Origin: Elusimicrobiota bacterium
GTDB lineage: Bacteria; Elusimicrobiota; Elusimicrobia; JACQPE01
Length of the DNA: 64,000 bases
Direction: 5' to 3'
Assembly: GCA_016180815.1 (NCBI GenBank)
Contig: JACPAN010000014.1
Location: 1-64,000, forward strand
Part shown: in pieces, positions 1 to 7,799 of the stretch
Layout: each line of letters starts with the position of its first letter
Position numbering within the stretch: the stretch's first letter is position 1
The notes under the pieces: generated by a model
The model's database searches: none
Seen by the model: only the letters and a program-made list of their open reading frames with translations
What the model was told of the DNA's origin: nothing
Translations under genes and position numbers: made by a program

Positions 1-412
1 AAAGGTGCTTGGGCAAAAAATATTCGCGGTCGCGCAGCCCGATAAGTTCTAGTATATCGCTGGCCCGTTTAGCGCGCCGCACCGGCGTCATGCCGCGGTA
101 AGCCAGGGGCAGGGCGATGTTATCTAAAACGTTGAGACGCGGCAGCAAGTTATAAAATTGGAAAACAAAACCAATACGGTCGCGGCGCAGTTTGGCCTGG
201 CGGCCTGCGCGCAGGCGCGATGAATCTCTGCCCTCCAGTAAGTATTTACCGTGGCTAGGGCGGTCCAACAAACCGATAATGTTCATAAGCGTTGTCTTAC
301 CGCAGCCGCTGGGACCCATGATGGCCAAAAACTCGCCTTTTTCAACGCTCAAATTAATCTCGTCCAGCGCCAAGGTTGTTGCTTCGCCAAAGCCAAAAAT
401 GTCCGCCCCGAT
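1..412 (-). CDS. ABC transporter ATP-binding protein, MacB/LolD type (partial, both ends missing)
   Basis: The reverse strand encodes the N-terminal half of an ABC ATPase. It reads GEATTLALDEINLSVEKGEF, then a Walker A motif GPSGCGKTT, the family sequence LMNIIGLLDRPS, and a Q-loop GFVFQFYNLLPRLNVLDNI. This pattern is typical of the MacB/LolD family, which drives lipoprotein or peptide export with FtsX-like permeases. The window edge cuts the gene before the LSGGQ signature. At the other end the usual first beta strand (about 7 residues) and a convincing start codon with ribosome-binding site are missing, because the frame runs straight into the opposite-strand glyS. A TTG near 416 could act as a start but lacks a Shine-Dalgarno sequence. 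The family call is firm; the exact 5' end is not. Confidence 0.8.
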   Translation of the reverse strand, partial: MGADIFGFGEATTLALDEINLSVEKGEFLAIMGPSGCGKTTLMNIIGLLDRPSHGKYLLEGRDSSRLRAGRQAKLRRDRIGFVFQFYNLLPRLNVLDNIALPLAYRGMTPVRRAKRASDILELIGLRDREYFLPKHL

Positions 413-2218
413 CAACTGACTATTGAAACCACGCCCAAAGGACCGCAATTGGCCGCTGAAATTTCGATACCGGCCGTTCAAATCGAAAAGATTTTGCAGG
501 CCGAGATGCCGGGCCTTGTGCTGGGCATTCCGTTTCCAAAAACCATGCGATGGGAGCAATGGCGTTTCGCCCGGCCCGTGCGCGGCGTGATGGCGCTTTG
601 GAACAATAAAGTTTTGAGCGCGTGGCGTATTTTCGGGTTGACTCCAAGCAATAAAACGGCGGTAGCTGGAAAAACCATAACCATCAATAAAGCCTCCGAA
701 TACGAAAGTAAATTAAAAACGGCGGGGCTGTTGCTTGAACCGGACAATCGCTGGGCTCATTTGGAAAAAAGCCTCGGCAGGGAAGCTAAGCCGGGCCGTT
801 TTGAAAGCATCAATAAAGACGGGCTGCTGATGGAGAGCGTTGATTTGACGGAATGCCCCCAGGCTTTGCGCGGCGCTTTTCGGGAGGAATACCTGGCCTT
901 GCCGCCGGAAGTTATTTTGGCCATTTTAGGCAAATCCAAAGTTTTCGGGGTTGCTCTGGATGAGGCCGCCGCAGGATTGGCCAATAAATTTTTAGCGGTC
1001 ATTGAGCGTCCTTTGAAAAAGGAAGCCGTCAAGAATATCAGGGATGGTTACGAGCGTTTGGTCGAATCCCGGCTTTTTGACGCCAAGTTTTTCTGGGAGC
1101 ATGATTTGAAAGTTCCGTTGTCATCGCCCGAGCGCGCCGACAAGTTGTGCGGCATTATCTGGTCCAAGGAATTGGGTTCCGTGGCGGATAAGGTCCAGCG
1201 CGTGCTTGCGGCCGCGGAGCGCTTGGCCGCCCGCTTCAGGCTTTCCCCTCAGGACGGCCGCGTCATCAGCCAGGCGGCTCGCGATTATAAAAACGATTTG
1301 ACCACGACGTTGGTCGGCGAGTACCCGGATTTAGCCGGCAAAGTCGGCGCCTATTACGCCGAGAAAGACCCCTTAAGCGATACGCGATCCGCGTCCGTCG
1401 TTCTTCGGGATGCGGCGCGCAGCGTTCCGCGGACCAGGCTCGGCTTGATTCTGGCATTGGCGGATCGTTTGGACACGCTTCTGGCGCAGTTTGCCACCGG
1501 CAATAAGCCCACGGCCGGAGAAGACCCCATGGGTTTGAAAAAACTCGCGGACAGCGTTTTGGGGGCTTTAAGGAAGGACGGATCATCGCCGCAGCTTAAA
1601 CTGGCGGCCGATTGTCCGTTGGAGGAGCTTCTGGGGATATGCTGGGAACCCTTTCCCAAAACATTGACTGATCCGCGCCCGGACCTGATGGACTATTTCC
1701 GCGGACGTTTGGCCCAGGAGCTCGGCGCCGATGGTTTTGCCAAAGACAGGGTTGAGGCGCTGTTGGCGGCCAAGCGATTCGCCCCATGCCCGGTCGCTGA
1801 GATTTGGGCCGCGGCCGGGGCGTTCAAGACGCTGGAAGGAGGCCGCTGGCAAAGCCTGGAATCCATGTCCAATGCGTTTAAACGCGCGGCCAATATTTTG
1901 CGCCAGGCCCAGCAAGCGGGCCTTGAATTCAACGGTTACGTGGATTCCTCCCTGCTGCACATGCCGGCTGAGGCCGAGCTTTGGAAAAGCCTGCAGCTGC
2001 TGGCCCGGGACATGGAGTCTTGCCTTTCCCGGCACGCTTATGATGAGGCCTATGAAAAATTAGCCGGGCTGTCTCCGGCGCTGGCGCGATTTTTCGAAGA
2101 CGTGCTGGTCATGGCCGAGGATGAACGCTTAAAGAAAAACCGTTTGGCTTTGCTGGCGCGCCTGCGGGCGCTTGTTTTGGATATTATCGACCCCTCCAAA
2201 CTCACGTTAAAAGGGTGA
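413..2218 (+). CDS. glyS: Glycyl-tRNA synthetase beta subunit, 5'-truncated
   Basis: This is the beta chain of the alpha2beta2 bacterial glycyl-tRNA synthetase, which contributes tRNA binding to Gly-tRNA charging in the cytoplasm. Recognisable homology starts abruptly at QLTIETTPKG and continues through PFPKTMRWEQWRFARPVRG, the HD-like region around KNDLTTTLVGEYPDLAGKVG, ALADRLDTL, and a C-terminal anticodon-binding-like end (VLVMAEDERLKKNRLALLARL). About 601 residues are present against roughly 690 in the family, so about 90-110 N-terminal residues are absent. The open frame extends upstream to an ATG at 251, but that part (251-412) is antisense to an ABC ATPase and is not GlyS sequence. The next gene starts on a GTGA overlap. 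Confidence 0.88.
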   Translation, partial: QLTIETTPKGPQLAAEISIPAVQIEKILQAEMPGLVLGIPFPKTMRWEQWRFARPVRGVMALWNNKVLSAWRIFGLTPSNKTAVAGKTITINKASEYESKLKTAGLLLEPDNRWAHLEKSLGREAKPGRFESINKDGLLMESVDLTECPQALRGAFREEYLALPPEVILAILGKSKVFGVALDEAAAGLANKFLAVIERPLKKEAVKNIRDGYERLVESRLFDAKFFWEHDLKVPLSSPERADKLCGIIWSKELGSVADKVQRVLAAAERLAARFRLSPQDGRVISQAARDYKNDLTTTLVGEYPDLAGKVGAYYAEKDPLSDTRSASVVLRDAARSVPRTRLGLILALADRLDTLLAQFATGNKPTAGEDPMGLKKLADSVLGALRKDGSSPQLKLAADCPLEELLGICWEPFPKTLTDPRPDLMDYFRGRLAQELGADGFAKDRVEALLAAKRFAPCPVAEIWAAAGAFKTLEGGRWQSLESMSNAFKRAANILRQAQQAGLEFNGYVDSSLLHMPAEAELWKSLQLLARDMESCLSRHAYDEAYEKLAGLSPALARFFEDVLVMAEDERLKKNRLALLARLRALVLDIIDPSKLTLKG

Positions 2219-3255
2219 GACTCAGGCGCCCCGCATTTTTTTTATTTTTCCTTCTTTTAATTAACGGCTGCCGCTCCCGCGATACCCGCAAGCTGGTGCT
2301 TTATACCGACACTCCGGAGAGCCTGACTTTGGAGTTGGCCCGGCGTTTTGAGGAAAAGCATGGCATTAAAGTCGAGGCGGTGATGGAGGGCACGTCCTGG
2401 CTCATGACCCGGCTCCGCGCCGAGCAAGGGCGGCCCATCGCCGATGTCTTTATGGGCGCCAGCGGCACGGTGCCGGCCATGGTTTTGGCCCGCGAGGGAA
2501 TTCTCAGCGCGTACACGCCGTTGGGCTTGGAAACAATGCCGACGCAGGAAGGCCCGCTTTGGCTGCGCGATCCCCAATGGCGATGGGTCGGGTTCGGGTT
2601 TGCGTCCCTGGGTCTCGTTTATGACCGCCATGAAATCCCCAAAGGCGAGTTGCCGGAACACTGGGATGAATTGGCCGATGCCAAGTGGAAGCAGGGGTTG
2701 ACGATTTGGGATCCGTCCGTCAGCGGCACGGCCACGTCGTTTTTAGTCGCCTCCCTTTGGCGTTTGATCAGCGCCGGCCGCGGCGAAGAGGGCGGGTGGG
2801 CGTTTTTGGAAGCGTTTCATCAAAATTTGAAAAAATACGCGGAAGAAGGCCCGCCCGCTTTTTTGGTGGCTCATGGCGTGGTTCGGCTGGGCCTTCATCT
2901 GGACAATCAATTCCTTTACTACCGGCGCAAAGTCAAAGAAAACCGGGAGAAGCTATCGTTTTATCTGCCCCGGCCTGTGTTCGTGTTTACTGACCCCGTG
3001 GGGTTGGTTGCGGACGCGCCGCATCCCGATGAAGGGAAGCTGTTCATCGATTTTCTTCATTCGCCCGAGGCGCAAGCGATTTTATCCTCCACGTTTTGGG
3101 TCAAAGACGATCGCGGCCGGATTATTTTGCCGCCCGAGCATCCGTACTCCGATTCCCGGCAGCTGGTTAATTCAGCCTTGGTGATGAATTTTGAATGGAT
3201 GGCCGAGAATTTCGACCGGGCGCGTATTTATTGGCAAAATCATGTCGAGGAGTGA
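2215..3255 (+). CDS. ABC transporter substrate-binding lipoprotein, Fe(III)/FbpA-like
   Basis: This 346-residue exported protein has an N-terminal hydrophobic stretch and a lipobox ending LLINGC, so it is probably a periplasmic or outer-surface lipoprotein. After the Cys comes the class II binding-protein start (KLVLYTDTPESLTLELARRF...KHGIKVEAVMEG), then IADVFMGASG, as in FbpA/AfuA iron-binding proteins. A paired tyrosine (FLYY) lies in the second lobe, where FbpA-type proteins place their iron-binding Tyr-Tyr; whether these bind iron is inference. It starts with GTG overlapping the glyS stop. The matching ATPase (5326-6138) and fused permease (6135-7799) lie two genes downstream, so this is the binding component of that importer. 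Confidence 0.82.
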   Translation: MRLRRPAFFLFFLLLINGCRSRDTRKLVLYTDTPESLTLELARRFEEKHGIKVEAVMEGTSWLMTRLRAEQGRPIADVFMGASGTVPAMVLAREGILSAYTPLGLETMPTQEGPLWLRDPQWRWVGFGFASLGLVYDRHEIPKGELPEHWDELADAKWKQGLTIWDPSVSGTATSFLVASLWRLISAGRGEEGGWAFLEAFHQNLKKYAEEGPPAFLVAHGVVRLGLHLDNQFLYYRRKVKENREKLSFYLPRPVFVFTDPVGLVADAPHPDEGKLFIDFLHSPEAQAILSSTFWVKDDRGRIILPPEHPYSDSRQLVNSALVMNFEWMAENFDRARIYWQNHVEE

Positions 3256-3259
3256 TGAT

Positions 3260-3682
3260 TTGGAAACGAATAATTTTAAAGTAATTTTGGAACTTCAGGT
3301 CCGGTTCCGGGACACGGATGCCATGGGGCATATCAACAACGCCGTGTACCTGAGCTACCTTGAGCTGGCGCGCATCGAATATTGGGTGCGCTTGACCGGG
3401 GAGCGCAATTACAAGGGCGTTAATTTTATTTTAGCCCGCGTTCAAATCGACTACCGCTCGCCCGGAAAAATCGACGATTTTTTGGTCGTGGGCGTGCGCC
3501 TGGTCTCATTGGGAGGGGCTTCATTTGATTTTGAGTACCGAATTTGGGACAAGGCCACGGGCCGTCTGGTGGCCGAGGCGAAAACCACGCAGGTCATGTA
3601 CGACTACCAAAAAGGCCGCCCCGTGCGCATGCCCATCGAGTTTAAGGAAAAAATACGGGCGTTCGAGAGGGGAAACGGGTGA
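3260..3682 (+). CDS. Acyl-CoA thioesterase, 4HBT hot-dog fold (YbgC/FadM-like)
   Basis: This small hot-dog-fold protein belongs to the 4-hydroxybenzoyl-CoA thioesterase family, which hydrolyses acyl-CoA or acyl-ACP thioesters in the cytosol. The diagnostic active-site segment is RFRDTDAMGHINNAVYLSYL, with the family Asp and the His-Asn pair, followed by the hot-dog helix ELARIEYW. I chose the TTG at 3260 because GGAG lies 7 nt upstream. An ATG at 3242 would add six residues but has no ribosome-binding site. Its stop overlaps the next gene's GTG. It sits between the binding protein and the ATPase of an iron-type transporter, an unusual place with no obvious functional link. The natural substrate is unknown. 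Confidence 0.8.
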   Translation: METNNFKVILELQVRFRDTDAMGHINNAVYLSYLELARIEYWVRLTGERNYKGVNFILARVQIDYRSPGKIDDFLVVGVRLVSLGGASFDFEYRIWDKATGRLVAEAKTTQVMYDYQKGRPVRMPIEFKEKIRAFERGNG

Positions 3683-5322
3683 GCAAAAAATCGCTGCGGC
3701 CGCCTCAGGAAATGCCCGGTCAGCGGAGGGGATTTTCTTTTGGGCGCGCCCTGATCCTGACGTTGATGTTGCTGGGCGCCGGAGCGTTGTTTTCGACAAA
3801 AATTAACATGTGCACGGCGGATTTGGGGCGGCATTTAAAAAACGGGGAGTTGGCCGTCACCCAAGGGCTGATTCCTCAAGCCAATCTTTACTCATACACG
3901 CATTCCGAGTTTCCGTTCGTCAATCATCATTGGGGCGCGGGCGTATTCTTTTATCTGACCCATCGTTATTTTGGTTTTCAAGGACTGTCGTTCGTGTTCG
4001 TTTGTTTGAGCCTGGCCACGCTGCTGTTATTTTTCGATCAAACGGCCGAGCGCGTTGGTTTTGAGTGGGCGTCGGCGCTCACCCTTGTTTTTTTGCCTTT
4101 GACGGCGAGCAGGGTGGAGATTAGGCCGGAGGCCGTCAGCTATTGTTTAGCCGGCGTTTTTTTCTGGGTATTGAGCCGGGTTCGAAGCGGGCGCTTGCCG
4201 ATGAGTTGGCTTTGGGCGCTGCCCGTGTTGGGAGTTTTGTGGGTCAATATGCACATTTATTTCATTCTCGGCCCGGTATTGATCGGGGCATTCGCCCTGG
4301 AGGCATTGTTTTCACCGAGGGCTGACCTTAAGCGGCGGCTTTGGACGGTTTTGGCCCTGACCATGGCGGCCGCGTTGATGAATCCGCTGGGCGTCAAAGG
4401 CGCGGTTTATCCGTTTTTTATTTTTCGCGAATACGGCTACCGCCTTTTTGAGAATCAATCGGTTTGGTTTCTTCAAAGGATCGTCAGTTACCCTCCGGGC
4501 CTTTACTTTAAAATCGCGTTGGGCCTGATGATCGCGGCGTGGGTTTCGGCTGGTTGGTTTTTGGTCAAGCGCAGAGAAGCATCCGATCGCTGGCCGATCG
4601 CCGAGCTTTGCCTGACTTTTTTTGTAATGGGCTTAGCCGTTAAAGCCGTGCGCAATTTTGCGTTATTCGGGTTTATGGGCCCGGCTTTTGCCGGCGCGGC
4701 TCTGGCCCCGGTTTTTTTCAGGAGAGAGCCTGCAGAGCGTCTGCCGGTTGATCGTTGGGGGCGTTTGCCGAATTCATCGGGAGCCTGGGCCTGGATTTCA
4801 GGTTTGGTTTTGGCCGGCGTTGTTTTGTGGCGGATCAACCCCGGTTATTTCATCGGCCGCGGCGCGGGCATGGGTTGGGGCGTGATCCCGGGCATTGAAT
4901 CGTCGGCCCGGTTTTTTCTCAGGGAAAAAATCCAAGGACCGATTTTCAACAATTACGATATCGGCGGTTATTTGATTTATTACCTATACCCCAACGAGCG
5001 CGTTTATGTGGACAACCGGCCCGAGGCTTACCCGGCCTCTTTTTTTCAGGATGGTTACATGGCGCCCCAGGAAAACGACGATCGCTGGCAGGAACTGCTG
5101 CGCCGCTGGAATTTCAACGCGATTTTCTTTTACCGCCATGATTTGACTCCCTGGGGGCAGAATTTTTTGATCCGGCGCTCGCAGGATCGCGCCGAGTGGG
5201 CTCCGGTTTATGTCGACGGCGCCGCCATCATTTTTTTGCGGCGCACGGCGGCCAATCGAACAATGATCGAAAAGTATGAACTACCCAAAGAAATGTTTTC
5301 GGTCAGGAGATCGGGGGGTTAA
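3679..5322 (+). CDS. Multi-spanning membrane protein, GT-C glycosyltransferase-like
   Basis: This 547-residue polytopic protein has about ten hydrophobic helices. After the first helix it carries DLGRHLKNGELAVTQG followed by LYSYTHSEFPFVNHHWGA, resembling the D-x-x-x-H-x-x-x-G-E loop of GT-C-type glycosyltransferases that use polyprenyl-phosphate sugars. The soluble C-terminus (residues about 400-547) contains FNNYDIGGYLIYYLYPNERV and YVDNRPEAYPASFF, a pattern seen in uncharacterised bacterial GT-C proteins. It starts with GTG overlapping the upstream stop (GTGA) and ends 3 nt before the ABC ATPase, so it is cotranscribed with the transporter. A role in envelope glycan synthesis is inference from fold only; donor and acceptor cannot be read from the sequence. 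Confidence 0.65.
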   Translation: MSKKSLRPPQEMPGQRRGFSFGRALILTLMLLGAGALFSTKINMCTADLGRHLKNGELAVTQGLIPQANLYSYTHSEFPFVNHHWGAGVFFYLTHRYFGFQGLSFVFVCLSLATLLLFFDQTAERVGFEWASALTLVFLPLTASRVEIRPEAVSYCLAGVFFWVLSRVRSGRLPMSWLWALPVLGVLWVNMHIYFILGPVLIGAFALEALFSPRADLKRRLWTVLALTMAAALMNPLGVKGAVYPFFIFREYGYRLFENQSVWFLQRIVSYPPGLYFKIALGLMIAAWVSAGWFLVKRREASDRWPIAELCLTFFVMGLAVKAVRNFALFGFMGPAFAGAALAPVFFRREPAERLPVDRWGRLPNSSGAWAWISGLVLAGVVLWRINPGYFIGRGAGMGWGVIPGIESSARFFLREKIQGPIFNNYDIGGYLIYYLYPNERVYVDNRPEAYPASFFQDGYMAPQENDDRWQELLRRWNFNAIFFYRHDLTPWGQNFLIRRSQDRAEWAPVYVDGAAIIFLRRTAANRTMIEKYELPKEMFSVRRSGG

Positions 5323-5325
5323 GAA

Positions 5326-6138
5326 ATGCCGGGACTTGAGCTCAAGGGCATCGTCAAGCGCTACGGCGGCCGCGCTGTTTTAGACGGCCTGGCTCTCGGC
5401 GTCGGCAACGGTGAATTCGTGGCTGTGCTGGGGCCTTCCGGCTGCGGCAAAACGACGCTGTTGAGAATCATCATGGGCCTGAGCGCGCCGGATGAAGGGA
5501 CGCTTCGCTGGCAGGACGAGGACATCGCGGGGCGGCCGCCTGAGGATCGAGGCTTCGGCTTTGTTTTTCAGCATTATGCGCTGCTGCCTCATTTGACGGC
5601 GCTGGGCAATGTCGTTTTTCCTTTGGCCGCCCGGCAATTCGCCCAAAGCCGTTCGTGGGCGAACAAGCTGCGGTATTTTTGGCGGGCTCCCGGAGAAGGC
5701 CTTTCCCGCGAGCATCGCGAGCAGGCCTTGGCCGCCTTGAAGTTGGTGCGCTTGGAGGGTTTCGCCGAGCGCCGGGTGTCATCGCTCTCCGGCGGCGAAG
5801 CCCAGCGCGTGAGCCTGGCGCGTTCCTTGGTGACGCGCCCCCGGATGTTGTTGATGGACGAGCCGTTGGCCAATGTGGACCGGCAATTGAAAATCGAATT
5901 AAGGGAGGAAATCCGCCGCCTGCACCGCGAGTTGGGCATCACGTTCGTATACGTGACCCATGATCAAGAGGAGGCGGTGACCTTGGCCGGGCGCATCGCT
6001 CTTTTGCATCGGGGGCGCATCGTTCAAACAGGAGCGCCTAAAGAGCTTCTGGCGAATCCGGCCGATGATTGGGTGCGCCCATTTTTTAATTTAAACAATA
6101 TCGTCTCTCCGGAGCTTTTGAAATTGACCAAACAATGA
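5326..6138 (+). CDS. ABC transporter ATP-binding protein, Fe(III)/spermidine type (FbpC/PotA-like)
   Basis: This 270-residue cytoplasmic nucleotide-binding subunit powers the adjacent permease. It has Walker A (GPSGCGKTT, near residue 37), a Q-loop (FVFQHYALLPHLTALGNVVF), the signature LSGGEAQRVSLARSL, Walker B with catalytic Glu (MLLMDEPLANVD) and the H-loop (YVTHDQEEA). There is an insertion of about 25 residues after the Q-loop (AARQFAQSRSWANKLRYFWR). It lacks the full regulatory TOBE domain, ending soon after NLNNIVSPE. The ATPase and permease genes share an ATGA overlap, which supports stoichiometric translation. Together with the binding lipoprotein at 2215 it forms an FbpABC-like set; the cargo is inferred, not proven. 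Confidence 0.88.
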   Translation: MPGLELKGIVKRYGGRAVLDGLALGVGNGEFVAVLGPSGCGKTTLLRIIMGLSAPDEGTLRWQDEDIAGRPPEDRGFGFVFQHYALLPHLTALGNVVFPLAARQFAQSRSWANKLRYFWRAPGEGLSREHREQALAALKLVRLEGFAERRVSSLSGGEAQRVSLARSLVTRPRMLLMDEPLANVDRQLKIELREEIRRLHRELGITFVYVTHDQEEAVTLAGRIALLHRGRIVQTGAPKELLANPADDWVRPFFNLNNIVSPELLKLTKQ

Positions 6139-7799
6139 AATTGCGGTTCGGGTTGCCGGCTGTTTTTTTCTTTTTTCTTTTGTTTGCCGCTTGTCCGTTG
6201 GCGATTTTGGCGTTGACGGCATTCACGGGCAAGCCGCCTCATGTGTTGGCCCGTTTGACCCGGGGGGAACCCGCTGCGTTGGCCGGGGAAATCGTCCGTC
6301 AAGCCACGACCGCCCACCTCGCGGATTTGTTCAGGATCAAACGCTATCGAAAAGCCGCTAAAAACACATTGCAGTTGGGCCTTGTCGTGGCGACGCTGAC
6401 CACGCTCTTGGCTCTTCCCGTGAGCTTCGGTTTTGCCCGGCGCGGTTTTTCCTCAAGAAAAATTTTGGGTTTGGCCGCTTTGCTGCCCCTGGCTTTTCAC
6501 GCCTACCTGTTCGCTTTGGCCATTATTCTTTTCTTCGGCCCCAAGGGCCTATGCGTCAAAGCATTCGGTTTTTCTCCCTTCGACCCCTTTTCTTTCACCG
6601 GGCTTGTGATCGCGCAAATCGCGGCTTTTTTGCCGTTGGCCGTGCTCAGCCAAGCTCCGGCCCTGGCGCTTTATCAATCGGGCTGGGATCAAGCCGCCCG
6701 AACCCTGGGCGCGAATTCGTTTTATCGCGTCCGGCACGTATGGCTGCCGCTCAACGCAGCGGCCTTGGCCGCGGGATGGGTGTTTGTGGCGATTCGTTCC
6801 ATGTCCGATTTTGTCACCCCCATGCTGTTGGTGTCCACGCGGTATCGCCTGCTGGTGCTTGAGGCGTGGCGCGATTTGGCCGGGTCAAATTGGTGGCCCG
6901 GCGCCGCGGCGCTTTCGTTGGAAATGCTGGCCATTTCCGCGGTTTTTCTTTATTTTGAGCGGCGTTGGGCCGCTCAAAGCGGCGATTTGGTTCAGGTTCC
7001 CTTGGGCGAGAACCTTCCCGAGGCGTCATCCGCGTGCGCCGGGAAAATTTTTTCCGGCGCGTTGATCACGGCCTTGGTTTTGTTGCCCGCCGCCGGCGCG
7101 CTGATCATCGGCCTTGTTTCTTTAGGCGGGCTCGGTTCGTCGTCGCTGAGCTTGAGCTATTACCGGGAAGTCGCGCCTGAGCTCATCAAGGGTTTGGGGG
7201 TCAGCCTTTTGTTGGGCATTCTTGTCAGCGGGCTTTGTTTGCTCGGCGCTTTGGTTGCGGCTGGACCTCAGGAAAAACCATCGTGGATGCGCCGCTGGGT
7301 TTTTGCTTTGTCCGGCTTCGCCTTCGCCATCCCTTCGGTGATTTATGCCATCAGTTTGATCGGCGTGTTCAGCAGGCCTCCGCTGTTCCTTCATTTTACG
7401 CCGACGTTGGTGGTTTTGGCTTTGGTTGCGACGCGCATGAATTACGCTTTGAAAATCACCGCGGCCGCCTGGAACCGCCTGGGCGAACGCTGGCAGGACC
7501 CGGCCGCGGCTTGCGGCGCCTCCGGGCCGTTCGCTTTTCGCTGGGCGACACTGCCGTATTTAAAAGGGGCGCTGGCGGCTTCGGCCGCTCTGATTTTTAT
7601 TTCTTCGCTTCAGGACGTCGCCATTGCTATTTTGATCGCCCCGCCGCGCTTTTATCCCTTGAGTCTGCTCATCGCCAGGAACGTAGCCGACGGGCTTTTG
7701 CCTCAAGCCGGCGCGTTGGCCATGGTGTTGATGCTGGTGTTGATGCTGCCGGTCATCCGAGCCGTGCGCTTGATCGGGCAGACGGATATCAATAATTAA
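6135..7799 (+). CDS. ABC transporter permease, fused two-domain FbpB type
   Basis: This 554-residue inner-membrane protein has about twelve transmembrane helices arranged as two tandem BPD-transport permease domains. Each half carries an EAA-like loop for contacting the ATPase: AARTLGANSFYRVRHVWLPL in the first and DPAAACGASGPFAFRWATLP in the second. This internal duplication is typical of Fe(III) (FbpB/SfuB) permeases. The start overlaps the ATPase stop (ATGA). The gene ends in a convergent 4-bp overlap (TTAA, 7796-7799) with the minus-strand gene, leaving no room for a conventional terminator between them. Confidence 0.85.
   Translation: MKLRFGLPAVFFFFLLFAACPLAILALTAFTGKPPHVLARLTRGEPAALAGEIVRQATTAHLADLFRIKRYRKAAKNTLQLGLVVATLTTLLALPVSFGFARRGFSSRKILGLAALLPLAFHAYLFALAIILFFGPKGLCVKAFGFSPFDPFSFTGLVIAQIAAFLPLAVLSQAPALALYQSGWDQAARTLGANSFYRVRHVWLPLNAAALAAGWVFVAIRSMSDFVTPMLLVSTRYRLLVLEAWRDLAGSNWWPGAAALSLEMLAISAVFLYFERRWAAQSGDLVQVPLGENLPEASSACAGKIFSGALITALVLLPAAGALIIGLVSLGGLGSSSLSLSYYREVAPELIKGLGVSLLLGILVSGLCLLGALVAAGPQEKPSWMRRWVFALSGFAFAIPSVIYAISLIGVFSRPPLFLHFTPTLVVLALVATRMNYALKITAAAWNRLGERWQDPAAACGASGPFAFRWATLPYLKGALAASAALIFISSLQDVAIAILIAPPRFYPLSLLIARNVADGLLPQAGALAMVLMLVLMLPVIRAVRLIGQTDINN

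Noticed and set aside
251-412. N-terminal part of the long glyS frame from ATG 251
   Set aside because: It is the antisense of the ABC ATPase coding sequence and has no GlyS homology. The frame is open by chance.
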